A stretch of DNA of 42,151 bases from contig JAVCDB010000021.1 in NCBI GenBank assembly GCA_030765205.1, positions 1 through 42,151 of the forward strand. Direction: 5' to 3'. Position numbers and translations under genes: made by a program. Positions 17,283-27,367 of the stretch are shown one piece after another; position 1 is the stretch's first letter, and each line of letters opens with the position of its first letter. The stretch comes from Candidatus Aadella gelida (GTDB taxonomy: Bacteria > Omnitrophota > Gorgyraeia > Tantalellales > Tantalellaceae). The notes under the pieces were generated by a model that was not told where the DNA came from, did no database searches, and saw only the letters and a program-made list of their open reading frames with translations.

Positions 17283-18418
17283 GATCTCAACACCTCCTCA
17301 GATGCCCATTTTTCAATCACTTGGATATCGCTAAGGGATGGCTCGTCGACCCGTTTATGAGCCTTCAACACGCTCTCAACCAATCCCATTATCCTGTTAA
17401 ATTTTATCTTATTATCCAAAAAAAGACCTACTGCGGTCTCATTTGCCGCGTTTAGCACTGCGGGGGCTACCCCGCCATCATTAAGAGCGTTATACGCAAG
17501 ATCTATAGCCGGAAATTTCTTCCTATTGGCTTCCTCAAAAGAAAATTTATTGATCTCTAAAAAATCTACTCTCGGAAAATCATTATCTATCATTCCGGGA
17601 TAAGATAAGGCTTTAAGTATAGGATATCTCATGTCAGGATAACACAAAGACGCCGATATTGTACCGTCCATAAACTCTATCATAGAATGTATCACCGCTT
17701 CCGGATGAATAATGATCTTTATTTTTTCAGCCTCCACGTCGAACAGCCATCTTGCTTCGATAACTTCCAGACCTTTGTTCATCAAAGTAGCGGAATCTAC
17801 TGTTATTTTTTTGCCCATATCCCATTTCGGATGGTTTAGAACATCCTCCACAGAAAGATGGTCGAATTCGGCTTGATCGGTTTCCCTGAGAGACCCCCCG
17901 CTTCCCGTAATGTAGATCTTTGAGATATCACTACTTATCTTCTCGCCCAGGCACTGCATAATAGCGCTGTGTTCACTGTCCACGGGCAAGATCACGGCTG
18001 AATTTTCTCTCGCCATGTCCATAATAAGCTTACCTGCGGACACTATAGGCTCCTTGCTGGCAAGCGCTATCACTTTCCCGGCCTGAACCGCGGCAACAAG
18101 AGGCCTGAGAGCAGCAGTTCCCGAGATTGATATGAAAACTATATCCACATCACTATCCGAGGTTATCTCTTCAAGGCATCCGTCTCCTGATATTACTTTG
18201 GTTTTCCCGGAAATCTTTTTCTTTAGATCTTCATAACATTTCCCGTCGGTTACGGCGACTGTAGTAGGAGAAAACTCTTCGACTTGAGAAACTAGAGAAT
18301 CTATATCCTCTCTTGCGGCAATAGCTTTTATTTTGAATTTATCCGGATTTTTCCTTACAACATCCAGAACGTTCCTACCGATCGATCCTGTTGAGCCAAG
18401 AAGTGAAATGCTTTTCAT
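17276..18418 (-). CDS. dxr: 1-deoxy-D-xylulose 5-phosphate reductoisomerase
   Basis: This enzyme commits DXP to the MEP isoprenoid pathway. An NADPH-binding GSTGSIG motif is at residues 8-14. The metal-binding DSEH is at 147-150, and the substrate-binding regions GSGGSLR and NHPKWDMG are present. The usual NKE motif before the second sheet reads SKEP (121-124), a conservative change. Length 380 is normal. The region directly upstream is a repeat tract (18419-18542) rather than a clean leader, and only a weak AGGGAC precedes the ATG. It is coupled to rseP by overlap. Confidence 0.97.
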   Translation of the reverse strand: MKSISLLGSTGSIGRNVLDVVRKNPDKFKIKAIAAREDIDSLVSQVEEFSPTTVAVTDGKCYEDLKKKISGKTKVISGDGCLEEITSDSDVDIVFISISGTAALRPLVAAVQAGKVIALASKEPIVSAGKLIMDMARENSAVILPVDSEHSAIMQCLGEKISSDISKIYITGSGGSLRETDQAEFDHLSVEDVLNHPKWDMGKKITVDSATLMNKGLEVIEARWLFDVEAEKIKIIIHPEAVIHSMIEFMDGTISASLCYPDMRYPILKALSYPGMIDNDFPRVDFLEINKFSFEEANRKKFPAIDLAYNALNDGGVAPAVLNAANETAVGLFLDNKIKFNRIMGLVESVLKAHKRVDEPSLSDIQVIEKWASEEVLRSC

Positions 18419-18542
18419 TATTTTGAGTGTCCCTATTCCGTGTCTCGTGTTCCGTGTCTCGTGACTTGAGTCACAAGCCCCGAGTCACGAGTCCAAATCC
18501 CGTGTCCCGTGTCCCGAGCCACAAGTCCCGAATCCCGTGTCC
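18419..18542. repeat. Mosaic word-repeat tract between cdsA and dxr
   Basis: The whole gap is built of variants of CGTGTC(T/C)CGTG, CGAGTCACGAGTC and CAAGTCCCGAATC, on both orientations, with no reading frame or tRNA. It belongs to the same style of sequence as the tracts at 32037, 33927 and 42085. The cause is unknown to me; tandem slippage and inversion of a short unit are plausible. Confidence 0.75.
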
Positions 18543-19355
18543 TTAAAATGTCTTAACGTAAAAATAAAAAACCGGGGCGGTAAACAGTAAACTATCTATA
18601 AGATCAAGCACCCCTCCTATCCCGGCAAAATACGTTCCGGAATCCTTCACATTGCAGTCTCTTTTTATTAAACTTTCAGCCAGGTCCCCCACTTGTCCCA
18701 ATGTAGCCATCAAGAGCCCTATCGTTAAAAGATGCATGTCGGAAAATCCCGTTAATAATCTTCCTAAAAATAATGCTACCGCAAGACTTACCAAGATGCC
18801 GCCCAAAGTCCCTTCTTTAGTCTTTTTAGGACTTATTCTCGGCAAAAGTTCAGTTCTGCCGAAAAGATTCCCTATAACATAGGCCCCCATATCGGTACTT
18901 TTAGTAACGATGATCAGGAAAGCTACCAAATTTGCTCCGTTATCCAGAGCCCTGAGCTTAACAAAAAACGAAAAGAACCAGCCTATGTAAAAAAGAGAGA
19001 ATAGGGTAAGGGCCATGCTCACCAAATGGTCTCTCGCCTTGTCCCTTCTTGTAAACTGCATGGTAAACGCAAGAAGACTTGCAACCACTATAAGCATAGG
19101 TTCAAGATTTTTTAGTTCCGTATGACTCATTCCTATAAAGATAACTATGGGTATGAGAGCGCCCATGATCGTACCAAAATACTTATATACAAAGATGCCT
19201 CTATTCTCAACCATCTTAAAGAACTCAAGTTGGCCACAGGCCACCAGCCCTGCTATTACCAGGCAGAAAGCTGCATAAGGCAATCTATACACAATAACTG
19301 CCACGAAAAATATCATGACGAGACTTACTATAGCTCTTTGAAGGAACTTACTCAC
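18543..19355 (-). CDS. cdsA: Phosphatidate cytidylyltransferase
   Basis: It makes CDP-diacylglycerol from phosphatidate and CTP in the inner membrane. The protein is rich in membrane helices and ends with the CDS signature SLIKRDCNVKDSG followed by GIGGVLDLIDSLL. In E. coli the latter stretch is GHGGILDRIDSL, so the His and Arg are replaced, a variant I recall from several non-proteobacterial lineages. The frame extends to 19415, but I choose GTG 19355: TAGGAGAT lies about five bases upstream, the overlap with uppS falls to eight bases, and the product starts near the first helix as usual. Confidence 0.93.
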   Translation of the reverse strand: MSKFLQRAIVSLVMIFFVAVIVYRLPYAAFCLVIAGLVACGQLEFFKMVENRGIFVYKYFGTIMGALIPIVIFIGMSHTELKNLEPMLIVVASLLAFTMQFTRRDKARDHLVSMALTLFSLFYIGWFFSFFVKLRALDNGANLVAFLIIVTKSTDMGAYVIGNLFGRTELLPRISPKKTKEGTLGGILVSLAVALFLGRLLTGFSDMHLLTIGLLMATLGQVGDLAESLIKRDCNVKDSGTYFAGIGGVLDLIDSLLFTAPVFYFYVKTF

Positions 19356-20043
19356 CGAATCTCCTATCGCGTTTTCCAAACTCTTCCATGGCTTTCTTAA
19401 GTTCATCTTTATCAAAATCCGGCCAGAATGTCTCGGTAATATAAAGTTCGGAATAGGCCGCTTGCCATAGCAGAAAATTACTCAAGCGCATTTCTCCGCT
19501 GGTACGTATAATAAGGTCGGGATCTGATATATCTCCGGCATAAAGGAGTCCCCTAAAGACTTCTTCATCAAGGTTAGGTGTTTCTAGAGATCCTTCTGAT
19601 TGCATGACGCAGGCTTTCTTCACCGCATCGATTATCTCCTGTCTCCCTCCATAATCAACTGCAAGTGTGAGTTTTATCCCGGAATTGTTAGCGGTGTCAG
19701 TTTCGACCTGTTCTATTACTTTTCTTAAACTTTCTGGAAGGCGATCTCTGCGTCCTATTGTCCTGAAGACAATATTATCTTTTAACATACGCGCCGCGTT
19801 CTTTTTGAGGCCTTTTTCAAATAATTTCATCAAGCCATCGATCTCTTTTTTGGGCCTTTTCCAATTTTCCGATGAAAAAGTATAAAGGGTTAATGCCCCA
19901 ACTCCCAGTTCCGCGCATTCTTTTGTAATATTTACAGCAGTATCCGCGCCTCTTCGATGACCCTCTATTTTGGGCAGACCTTTTCGCTTAGCCCATCTTC
20001 CGTTGCCATCCATGATTATGGCGATATGTTGCGGTATTTTCAT
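19348..20043 (-). CDS. uppS: Undecaprenyl diphosphate synthase (cis-prenyltransferase)
   Basis: It elongates farnesyl diphosphate with isopentenyl diphosphate to the C55 carrier of peptidoglycan and LPS glycan synthesis. The P-loop-like IMDGNGRWAKRKG is at residues 10-22 with catalytic Asp12. GHRRG and the C-terminal RTSGEMRLSNFLLWQ are also present. The 231-residue length is typical. GAGG precedes the ATG. It heads the uppS-cdsA-dxr-rseP-ispG-proS run, which places the carrier lipid and its MEP-pathway precursors in one unit. Confidence 0.97.
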   Translation of the reverse strand: MKIPQHIAIIMDGNGRWAKRKGLPKIEGHRRGADTAVNITKECAELGVGALTLYTFSSENWKRPKKEIDGLMKLFEKGLKKNAARMLKDNIVFRTIGRRDRLPESLRKVIEQVETDTANNSGIKLTLAVDYGGRQEIIDAVKKACVMQSEGSLETPNLDEEVFRGLLYAGDISDPDLIIRTSGEMRLSNFLLWQAAYSELYITETFWPDFDKDELKKAMEEFGKRDRRFGE

Positions 20044-20058
20044 TCACCCATCCTCTAT

Positions 20059-20101
20059 AAATAGAAAGTAGAGAGTTTTGTCTACTCTCTACTTTCTATT
20101 T
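20059..20101 (-). repeat. Perfect 18-bp inverted repeat ahead of uppS
   Basis: AAATAGAAAGTAGAGAGT (20059-20076) and its exact complement (20084-20101) flank a seven-base loop, 15 bases from the uppS ATG. The words TAGAAAG and AGAGAG recur in altered form in the tract at 32037-32179. It could end OmpA-gene transcription or affect uppS translation. No clean U-run follows, so I do not call it a terminator. Confidence 0.7.
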
Positions 20102-20140
20102 TACATTCTATATTCATACACGATATCGGATGTCTTTAAT

Positions 20141-20818
20141 TTATTTTATATTATCATTTTCCTTGTCTTCATCTGAAAGACCGCCCCTTTTTTCCTGAAA
20201 TTCCGGCAGAATTACTATTTCAACACGCCTGTTCGCAGAACGGCCTTCTTCAGTATCGTTAGACCCAAGGGAACGATGTTCTCCGTATCCCGTAGCGGAT
20301 AGTTTCCCCGGAAGCACTCCCCTCTCCACCAGAGAATGAAGAACATTCGTGGCTCTTGTTGTAGAAAGTTCCCAATTTGATTTCCAGCTCGAATGTGTTA
20401 TAGGAATATTATCTGTATGCCCTCCGACTCCTATATTCTTACCCGGAACTTTTTTCTTTATTATCTGGGCAACCTTACTTAACACCGTATTCGCGTCTTC
20501 TTTGACCTCAGCTTTACCGGAATCAAACAAGATGTAATCGGAAAGTATTATAACCAACCCTCTCTCATCTATCTCAAGAGATATACTTTCGTCGGCTATT
20601 TCGGATTTTAGTTTTTTCTCTAGCATCTTCTTTGCCTCTTCGAAACTTTCCCTTTCCAATTCCTGTTGTTTCTTGAGATCAGAGATCTCCGATGTAAGAG
20701 TTTGTATCTTCTCTTTGTTCTTGGGGCTCTGTTTGTAAAAATTTACCGCACATCCTGATGTCATCAAACTTATTGATAATATTAGGACACATGTAAGAAA
20801 AAAAGATCTATTTAGCAT
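20141..20818 (-). CDS. OmpA/MotB-family peptidoglycan-binding lipoprotein
   Basis: The 225-residue protein starts at ATG 20818, with GGAGGGTACC just upstream; the frame continues to 20872 without such support. Residues 1-22 form a lipoprotein-like signal ending TSG before Cys23. Residues about 33-75 are a charged coiled coil (EKIQTLTSEISDLKKQQELE). Residues about 95-215 form an OmpA C-terminal domain with LFDSGKAEVK, GHTDNIPI, STTRATNV and GRSANRRVEI, the peptidoglycan-contact residues of the family. It may anchor the outer membrane to the wall. A MotB-like motor role is unlikely without a MotA partner. Confidence 0.88.
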   Translation of the reverse strand: MLNRSFFLTCVLILSISLMTSGCAVNFYKQSPKNKEKIQTLTSEISDLKKQQELERESFEEAKKMLEKKLKSEIADESISLEIDERGLVIILSDYILFDSGKAEVKEDANTVLSKVAQIIKKKVPGKNIGVGGHTDNIPITHSSWKSNWELSTTRATNVLHSLVERGVLPGKLSATGYGEHRSLGSNDTEEGRSANRRVEIVILPEFQEKRGGLSDEDKENDNIK

Positions 20819-20848
20819 GGTACCCTCCTTCTTTAATAGGTAGGATTC

Positions 20849-20877
20849 AATATAACACCAACCTCTTTTCAAGTCAA
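20849..20877 (-). promoter_or_regulatory. Promoter of the OmpA-like lipoprotein gene
   Basis: On the minus strand TTGACT (20872-20877) and TATATT (20849-20854) are separated by 17 bases, about 25 bases before the GGAGGG ribosome-binding site. It lies right after the purA stop and a small hairpin. Confidence 0.7.
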
Positions 20878-20882
20878 GGAAT

Positions 20883-20897
20883 GCACCTAAAAGGTGC
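20883..20897 (-). other. Small hairpin after purA
   Basis: GCACCT and AGGTGC form a perfect 6-bp stem around three bases, overlapping the region just past the purA stop. No U-run follows, so it may stabilise the transcript end or be a weak terminator. Confidence 0.4.
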
Positions 20898-20898
20898 T

Positions 20899-22643
<1,745 letters not shown>

Positions 22644-22661
22644 AACACCCTTCCGTCAACG

Positions 22662-23909
22662 TCACGGGGTCATCGTAAATATTTGTTTCGCTATATCAGG
22701 ATACTTAGCGATGAACAGAAGCTCATCTTTGACCAGAGGTCTCTGAGTATGCACGTTCGCATATCTGACAAGCTCCAGTATTTTTGTAGCTTCTTTGTCA
22801 TCCTTAAACTTCACTTCAAGTTTGCTATACACGTTACGGAAACCTTTTATCCCGCTATATTCGCCCGCTGTTATATTCCTGCCGGTTTCTATTATTTCAG
22901 GTTCGCCGCGCCCTAGATCTTCATAATCATACAGTTCATAGTTTCTTCTATCCTTCAGTGCCCCATCCGCATGAATTCCTGATTCATGAGCAAAAGCATT
23001 GTCTCCCACTCCTACCTGATTTATAGGTATAGGCACTCCAAAGGCATATGAAGCATATTTCGCGATACGCCAGGCCATCTTAAGATTTATTTTTGGATCC
23101 AGCTTATATTTGGAATTAGCAAACCCGCTGGAATATTTAAGTGCCAATATACAGCTCACAAGATCGGCATTACCCGCTCTTTCTCCCATACCATTCACGG
23201 TCGTATTGATATAAGCGTCCACTCCGCCATCAATCGCGGCCTTTGCCCCGGCCACGCTAACGGCAACTACCATCCCCAGATCATTATGACAATGCAGTTC
23301 TACTGGAAGCTTAACTTTATCGACTAAAGCGGATACTCGATTATAAATAGTAAATGGATCGTCGTACCCCAAAGTATCGCAATATCTTATTCTGTCAGCA
23401 CCCGCGTCCTTTGCAGCTTGAGAAAATTCTATCAAATAATCAAGATCCGTCCTTGAAGCATCTTCTGCATTTACACCTATTGCCTTGATCCCTTTCTTTT
23501 TAGCCAGTTTTACAGACTTTACAACTGACTTTATCACATCTTTCCCTGTCATTTTTCCGGCAAATTTATTCTTTATCATCTGATCCGAAGTAGATATGGA
23601 CATGTTAAGATATTGTACCCCGGTATTTTTTACCGCTTTATTCACGTCAGCTTCTATGGCTCTTATCCATCCTGAAAGACGCATCGGAGATATCTCGCCT
23701 TTTTTTACAAGCTCTAAATTTGCGTTAATATAGTTCATCTCATGTCCCGTAAAAGGAAACCCAAATTCTGACTGAAAAACACCCATTTTATTAAGGTAAA
23801 TGTTTACCAGTGTTTTTTGAAGTTTCGCAAGTCCTAATCTAGATGTCTGCACACCATCACGATTGGTCACGTCTATGATATGTATAATATTTTTCTTTTT
23901 GCTAGTCAT
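22662..23909 (-). CDS. Homocitrate/2-isopropylmalate synthase-family acyltransferase, possibly Re-citrate synthase
   Basis: A 415-residue DRE-TIM metallolyase-family TIM barrel. DVTNRDGVQT at 13-22 supplies the metal Asp and catalytic Arg. HCHNDLG at 206-212 supplies the metal His pair, and NGMGERAGNADL is the conserved later loop. HESGIHADGAL is typical of the homocitrate/IPMS group. There is no long LeuA-type allosteric domain at the C terminus. The family condenses acetyl-CoA with a 2-oxoacid; candidates are 2-oxoglutarate (homocitrate), pyruvate (citramalate) or oxaloacetate (Re-citrate synthase). No leu, lys or nif gene is nearby. ATG 23909 has GAGGAG upstream; it follows serA by 38 bases. 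Confidence 0.85.
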   Translation of the reverse strand: MTSKKKNIIHIIDVTNRDGVQTSRLGLAKLQKTLVNIYLNKMGVFQSEFGFPFTGHEMNYINANLELVKKGEISPMRLSGWIRAIEADVNKAVKNTGVQYLNMSISTSDQMIKNKFAGKMTGKDVIKSVVKSVKLAKKKGIKAIGVNAEDASRTDLDYLIEFSQAAKDAGADRIRYCDTLGYDDPFTIYNRVSALVDKVKLPVELHCHNDLGMVVAVSVAGAKAAIDGGVDAYINTTVNGMGERAGNADLVSCILALKYSSGFANSKYKLDPKINLKMAWRIAKYASYAFGVPIPINQVGVGDNAFAHESGIHADGALKDRRNYELYDYEDLGRGEPEIIETGRNITAGEYSGIKGFRNVYSKLEVKFKDDKEATKILELVRYANVHTQRPLVKDELLFIAKYPDIAKQIFTMTP

Positions 23910-23947
23910 TTTACACTCCTCATCGATTCCTGAAACCTTGATCCCGT

Positions 23948-25543
23948 TTAGATCACCACTCTTACCTGTTTTACATCGTTAATATCTTTATCCTTCTTCA
24001 GACTCTTTATAACAGCTTGCGGGACTTCGCTATCGGCATTGAGAAGGCTTATAGCTTCTCCCATCTTTTTATCTCTACCGAAACTCATCTCAGCTATATT
24101 GATACCATGTTTCCCAAGCTGTGTTCCTAATTTCCCTACAACACCCGGAACATCTTTGTTAGATACTACAAGCATATAACCATCGGGAATAGCTTCAACA
24201 TAATACTTATCCATCTTCACGATGCGAGGCTCCTTGTTAGCAAATAGGGTACCCATGATAAAGTGTTTCTTTTTACCCGCATCGAACTCAACACTGATAA
24301 GATTAGCAAAATCCGTTATCTTTTCAGTCTTCTTTTCGGTTATCTTTATCCCACGTTCTTTCGCTATTAAACGAGCATTAACATAATTAACTTCTTCCTC
24401 AAGTATGGGATTAAATATCCCTTTTATAAGAGCAAGCGTCACAACACTCGTATCCAATTCCGCGACTTCACCTGTATATTTCACTGTTATGGATTTTATT
24501 GGTTCATCTATTAACTGTGTCTGCAAGGACCCTAGTCTTTCAGCCAGATTCATATACGGAGCAATATTAGCCATAGCCTCTTCTCCCATAGCCGGAATAT
24601 TAGCCGCGTTACGAAATCCTTTCCCTAAAAGAGCGTCAGATACGGATCTTGCCATGTCTATAGCAACACTTACCTGAGCTTCGGCAGTTGACGCTCCCAA
24701 GTGAGGTGTCGTTACTACTTTTTCCATTTTAGCTACCGGACTATCTACCGGCGGCTTTGCTTTAGTCTCGAACACATCCAATGCCGCGCCGGCCACTTTC
24801 CCGGAATTGATGTTTTTAGCCAACTCCTTCTCGTCTATTATCCCGCCACGTGCGGCATTAATTATTCTTACACCTTTTTTCATCTTCTTGAAAGCTTTCT
24901 CATCTAAAAGATGTGTTGTCTCTTTCGTCAAAGGCGTGTGTATTGTTATAAAATCTGAAGCTTTTAGAAGTTCATCCAAGCTTGCCGCTTCTACCCTTAA
25001 GTTCTTCGCTCTTTCTTCCGAAAGAAAAGGATCAAAGGCCAGGATCTTCATACCAAAACTTAAAGCTCGTTTTGCGAATTCGGCACCGATTCTACCCATG
25101 CCTATTATTCCCAAAGTTTTTCCATATAATTCGACGCCCATGAATTTTTTTCTGTCCCATTTTCCGTTTTTTACAGATTGATTTGCTTGAGCTATATTTC
25201 TGGATAAAGCCATCATAAGACTAAAAGCATGTTCAGCGGTAGAAATAGTGTTTCCCGCTGGGGCATTCATTACAACTATGCCTTTTTTAGAAGCTGCGGC
25301 AACATCCACATTATCCAGTCCTACCCCGGCCCTACCTATAACTTTTAGTTTATCCGACGCTTCTATTATTTTTTTAGTAACAGTGGTGCCGCTTCTTATC
25401 ACTATTGCGTCATATCCCTTTATTTTTTTAGCCAATTCGTTCTCGGAAAGTTTAAAGACCTCATCCACCTTGATCTTATTATCCTTGAATATCTTTACAC
25501 CTTCCTGCGCCAACGGATCGCTTATCAAAACTTTAATAGCCAT
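23948..25543 (-). CDS. serA: D-3-phosphoglycerate dehydrogenase, long ACT-domain form
   Basis: It performs the first step of serine synthesis, oxidising 3-phosphoglycerate with NAD. Of 531 residues, about 1-310 form the catalytic and Rossmann parts (GIIGMGRIG at 145-153, then NAARGGIIDE and TPHLGASTAEAQ with the catalytic His). About 315-450 is the ASB intervening domain and 455-531 an ACT regulatory domain (VSNKDVPGVVGKLG), so serine feedback is likely. It lies 29 bases after a class V aminotransferase, which suggests the two do consecutive steps. Confidence 0.97.
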   Translation of the reverse strand: MAIKVLISDPLAQEGVKIFKDNKIKVDEVFKLSENELAKKIKGYDAIVIRSGTTVTKKIIEASDKLKVIGRAGVGLDNVDVAAASKKGIVVMNAPAGNTISTAEHAFSLMMALSRNIAQANQSVKNGKWDRKKFMGVELYGKTLGIIGMGRIGAEFAKRALSFGMKILAFDPFLSEERAKNLRVEAASLDELLKASDFITIHTPLTKETTHLLDEKAFKKMKKGVRIINAARGGIIDEKELAKNINSGKVAGAALDVFETKAKPPVDSPVAKMEKVVTTPHLGASTAEAQVSVAIDMARSVSDALLGKGFRNAANIPAMGEEAMANIAPYMNLAERLGSLQTQLIDEPIKSITVKYTGEVAELDTSVVTLALIKGIFNPILEEEVNYVNARLIAKERGIKITEKKTEKITDFANLISVEFDAGKKKHFIMGTLFANKEPRIVKMDKYYVEAIPDGYMLVVSNKDVPGVVGKLGTQLGKHGINIAEMSFGRDKKMGEAISLLNADSEVPQAVIKSLKKDKDINDVKQVRVVI

Positions 25544-25572
25544 TATATTCCCCTTATTATCTGTTTAGTTTT

Positions 25573-26703
25573 CTATTTCAACAGTTCCTGTGCCTTGGCG
25601 ACACCTTTACCCAATGTCACCTTGTATCCTAATTGAGTAAGAACGATCTCGATACCGGCTATCGCCGCTATGGTGTCGTATCCGTCCATATACCCCAAGT
25701 GAGCTATCCTGAATATCTTTCCTTTAAATTCAGCCTGACCGCCCGCTATGGTTATCCCCTGTTCATCCCTCATCTTTTTAACAAGCGCCCCCCCGTCTAC
25801 ACCTTCAGGCACCTTGACCGAAGTAACAGCATTTGAAGGCCTCTCAGAAAAAAGTTCAAGTCCCATAGCCTTAACGGCTTCACGTGTAACGTTAGCAAGT
25901 TTCGCATGACGTGCAACCACGTTTTCTAGACCTTCCTCCAGCACTATGTCCAGAACGCTATCTAATCCCGAAATAAGTGATACTGCCGGTGTCCAAGGCG
26001 TGTCATCCTTGAGATTTGATTTTATTGCCGCTTTAAGATCAAAATAGAACTTTGGCAAGTCTGAAGTTTCTATCATTTTGGCGGCCTTTTCGCTGATGCT
26101 TAAAAAAGCTAGACCCGGAGGCAACATAAACCCTTTTTGAGATCCGGATACTACTATATCAACGCCCCACTCATCAGGCTTAAACTCATCTGCCAGCAAG
26201 CCGCTTATAGCATCTACAACAAGAACCGCACCGGTAGATGAAACTACTTTACCTATGCTTTTAATGTCGTTAACAACACCCGTAGATGTTTCGCATAATG
26301 TGGAATAAACCGCTTTTATGTCTGTGTTCTCTTTTAAAAGTTTTTCTACTTTTTCCGGTTTAGCTTCTTCACCCCACGCTACCTTGTATTCCACAACTTC
26401 AACACCATAAGCTTTACATATTTCGCCAAATCTTTCTCCAAATTTTCCTCCGTTGATAACAAGAGCTTTATCACCTTTTGAAAAAAGATTTACCACGGAT
26501 GTTTCCATTGCTCCTGTACCGCTGGATGCAAATATCAACACAGGGTTTTTAGTACAAAAAGCTTCCTTAAGCTTTTTGTTAACATTTTTTAATACGCTTT
26601 GAAACTGAGGCGTTCTGTGATGTATAATCGTGTCGGCCATCTTGAGCAGAACTTTTTCAGGTACAGGCGTAGGACCCGGTGACATCAATCTGTTCTTATT
26701 CAT
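25573..26703 (-). CDS. Class V PLP aminotransferase (alanine-glyoxylate/serine-pyruvate type)
   Basis: The 376-residue protein begins with MSPGPTPVPEKVL, typical of the AGAT/SGAT branch of class V. The PLP Lys is in SGSQKGFMLPPG (Lys190), and the ring-contact Asp is in VVDAISG (Asp164). Family members transaminate serine, alanine, glyoxylate or 3-phosphohydroxypyruvate. Placement directly before serA suggests it replaces SerC in serine synthesis, as proposed for some archaea and anaerobes; this is inference. It is often mislabelled as a hydrogenase small subunit. Confidence 0.9.
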   Translation of the reverse strand: MNKNRLMSPGPTPVPEKVLLKMADTIIHHRTPQFQSVLKNVNKKLKEAFCTKNPVLIFASSGTGAMETSVVNLFSKGDKALVINGGKFGERFGEICKAYGVEVVEYKVAWGEEAKPEKVEKLLKENTDIKAVYSTLCETSTGVVNDIKSIGKVVSSTGAVLVVDAISGLLADEFKPDEWGVDIVVSGSQKGFMLPPGLAFLSISEKAAKMIETSDLPKFYFDLKAAIKSNLKDDTPWTPAVSLISGLDSVLDIVLEEGLENVVARHAKLANVTREAVKAMGLELFSERPSNAVTSVKVPEGVDGGALVKKMRDEQGITIAGGQAEFKGKIFRIAHLGYMDGYDTIAAIAGIEIVLTQLGYKVTLGKGVAKAQELLK

Positions 26704-26736
26704 GCTAAACTACCCTCTCTTCTTTTCTTGTTTTGA

Positions 26737-27324
26737 TCATTTATTCGCAGTATCGACCACATGGTCGACCAATCCATACTCTTTAGCTTCTTTTGCGCTC
26801 ATAAAATAATCACGATCAGTATCCGTTTTTATTCGTTCCAAAGACTGACACGTATGCTTAACCAAGATACTCTCAAGCTGATCCCTCATCCTCAATATTT
26901 CCTGAGCCTGTATGTGAATATCAGCTGCAGCCCCTTGCGCTCCCCCCCATGGCTGATGAACCATTATTCTTGAATAAGGAAGAGCATATCTTTTCCCTTT
27001 GGTCCCGGCCGCAAGAAGAACAGCTCCCATACTAGCGGCTTGTCCCACGCAATATGTGTTCACATCCGGTTTAACGAACTGCATCGTATCATATATTGAA
27101 AGCCCGCTTGTAACGCTGCCTCCGGGAGTATTGATATACACACTGATATCCTTATCAGGATCCTCTGTCTGAAGATATAGCAGTTCAGCAACGACTATAT
27201 TAGCCACATTATCATCTATCGGAGAACCGATAAAGATTACACGATCTTTTAAAAGACGGGAATATATATCATACGCTCTTTCTGCTCTTCCATCTTTTTC
27301 TATAACCATCGGTATTATACTCAT
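26737..27324 (-). CDS. clpP: ATP-dependent Clp protease proteolytic subunit
   Basis: A serine protease of 195 residues that forms tetradecameric rings. The catalytic triad is complete: Ser98 in GQAASMGA, His123 in RIMVHQP and Asp172 in TDRDYFM. The oxyanion-loop TPGGSV is at about 66-71. The ATG is preceded by GGGGGC. It follows tig by 43 bases, the usual tig-clpP order, but clpX is not next; an aminotransferase takes that place. Confidence 0.98.
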   Translation of the reverse strand: MSIIPMVIEKDGRAERAYDIYSRLLKDRVIFIGSPIDDNVANIVVAELLYLQTEDPDKDISVYINTPGGSVTSGLSIYDTMQFVKPDVNTYCVGQAASMGAVLLAAGTKGKRYALPYSRIMVHQPWGGAQGAAADIHIQAQEILRMRDQLESILVKHTCQSLERIKTDTDRDYFMSAKEAKEYGLVDHVVDTANK

Positions 27325-27367
27325 CTTGCCCCCTTCTTTTATAGCTCATCCCTGTTATCTCTACAAA

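Noticed and set aside
18419-18542. CRISPR array
   Set aside because: Words are 6-16 bases, degenerate and in both orientations, with no constant repeat, no constant spacer length and no cas gene.
25573-26703. Soluble hydrogenase small subunit
   Set aside because: That is a common mislabel of this aminotransferase group; the PLP Lys190 and Asp164 are present and no cluster-binding Cys set is seen.
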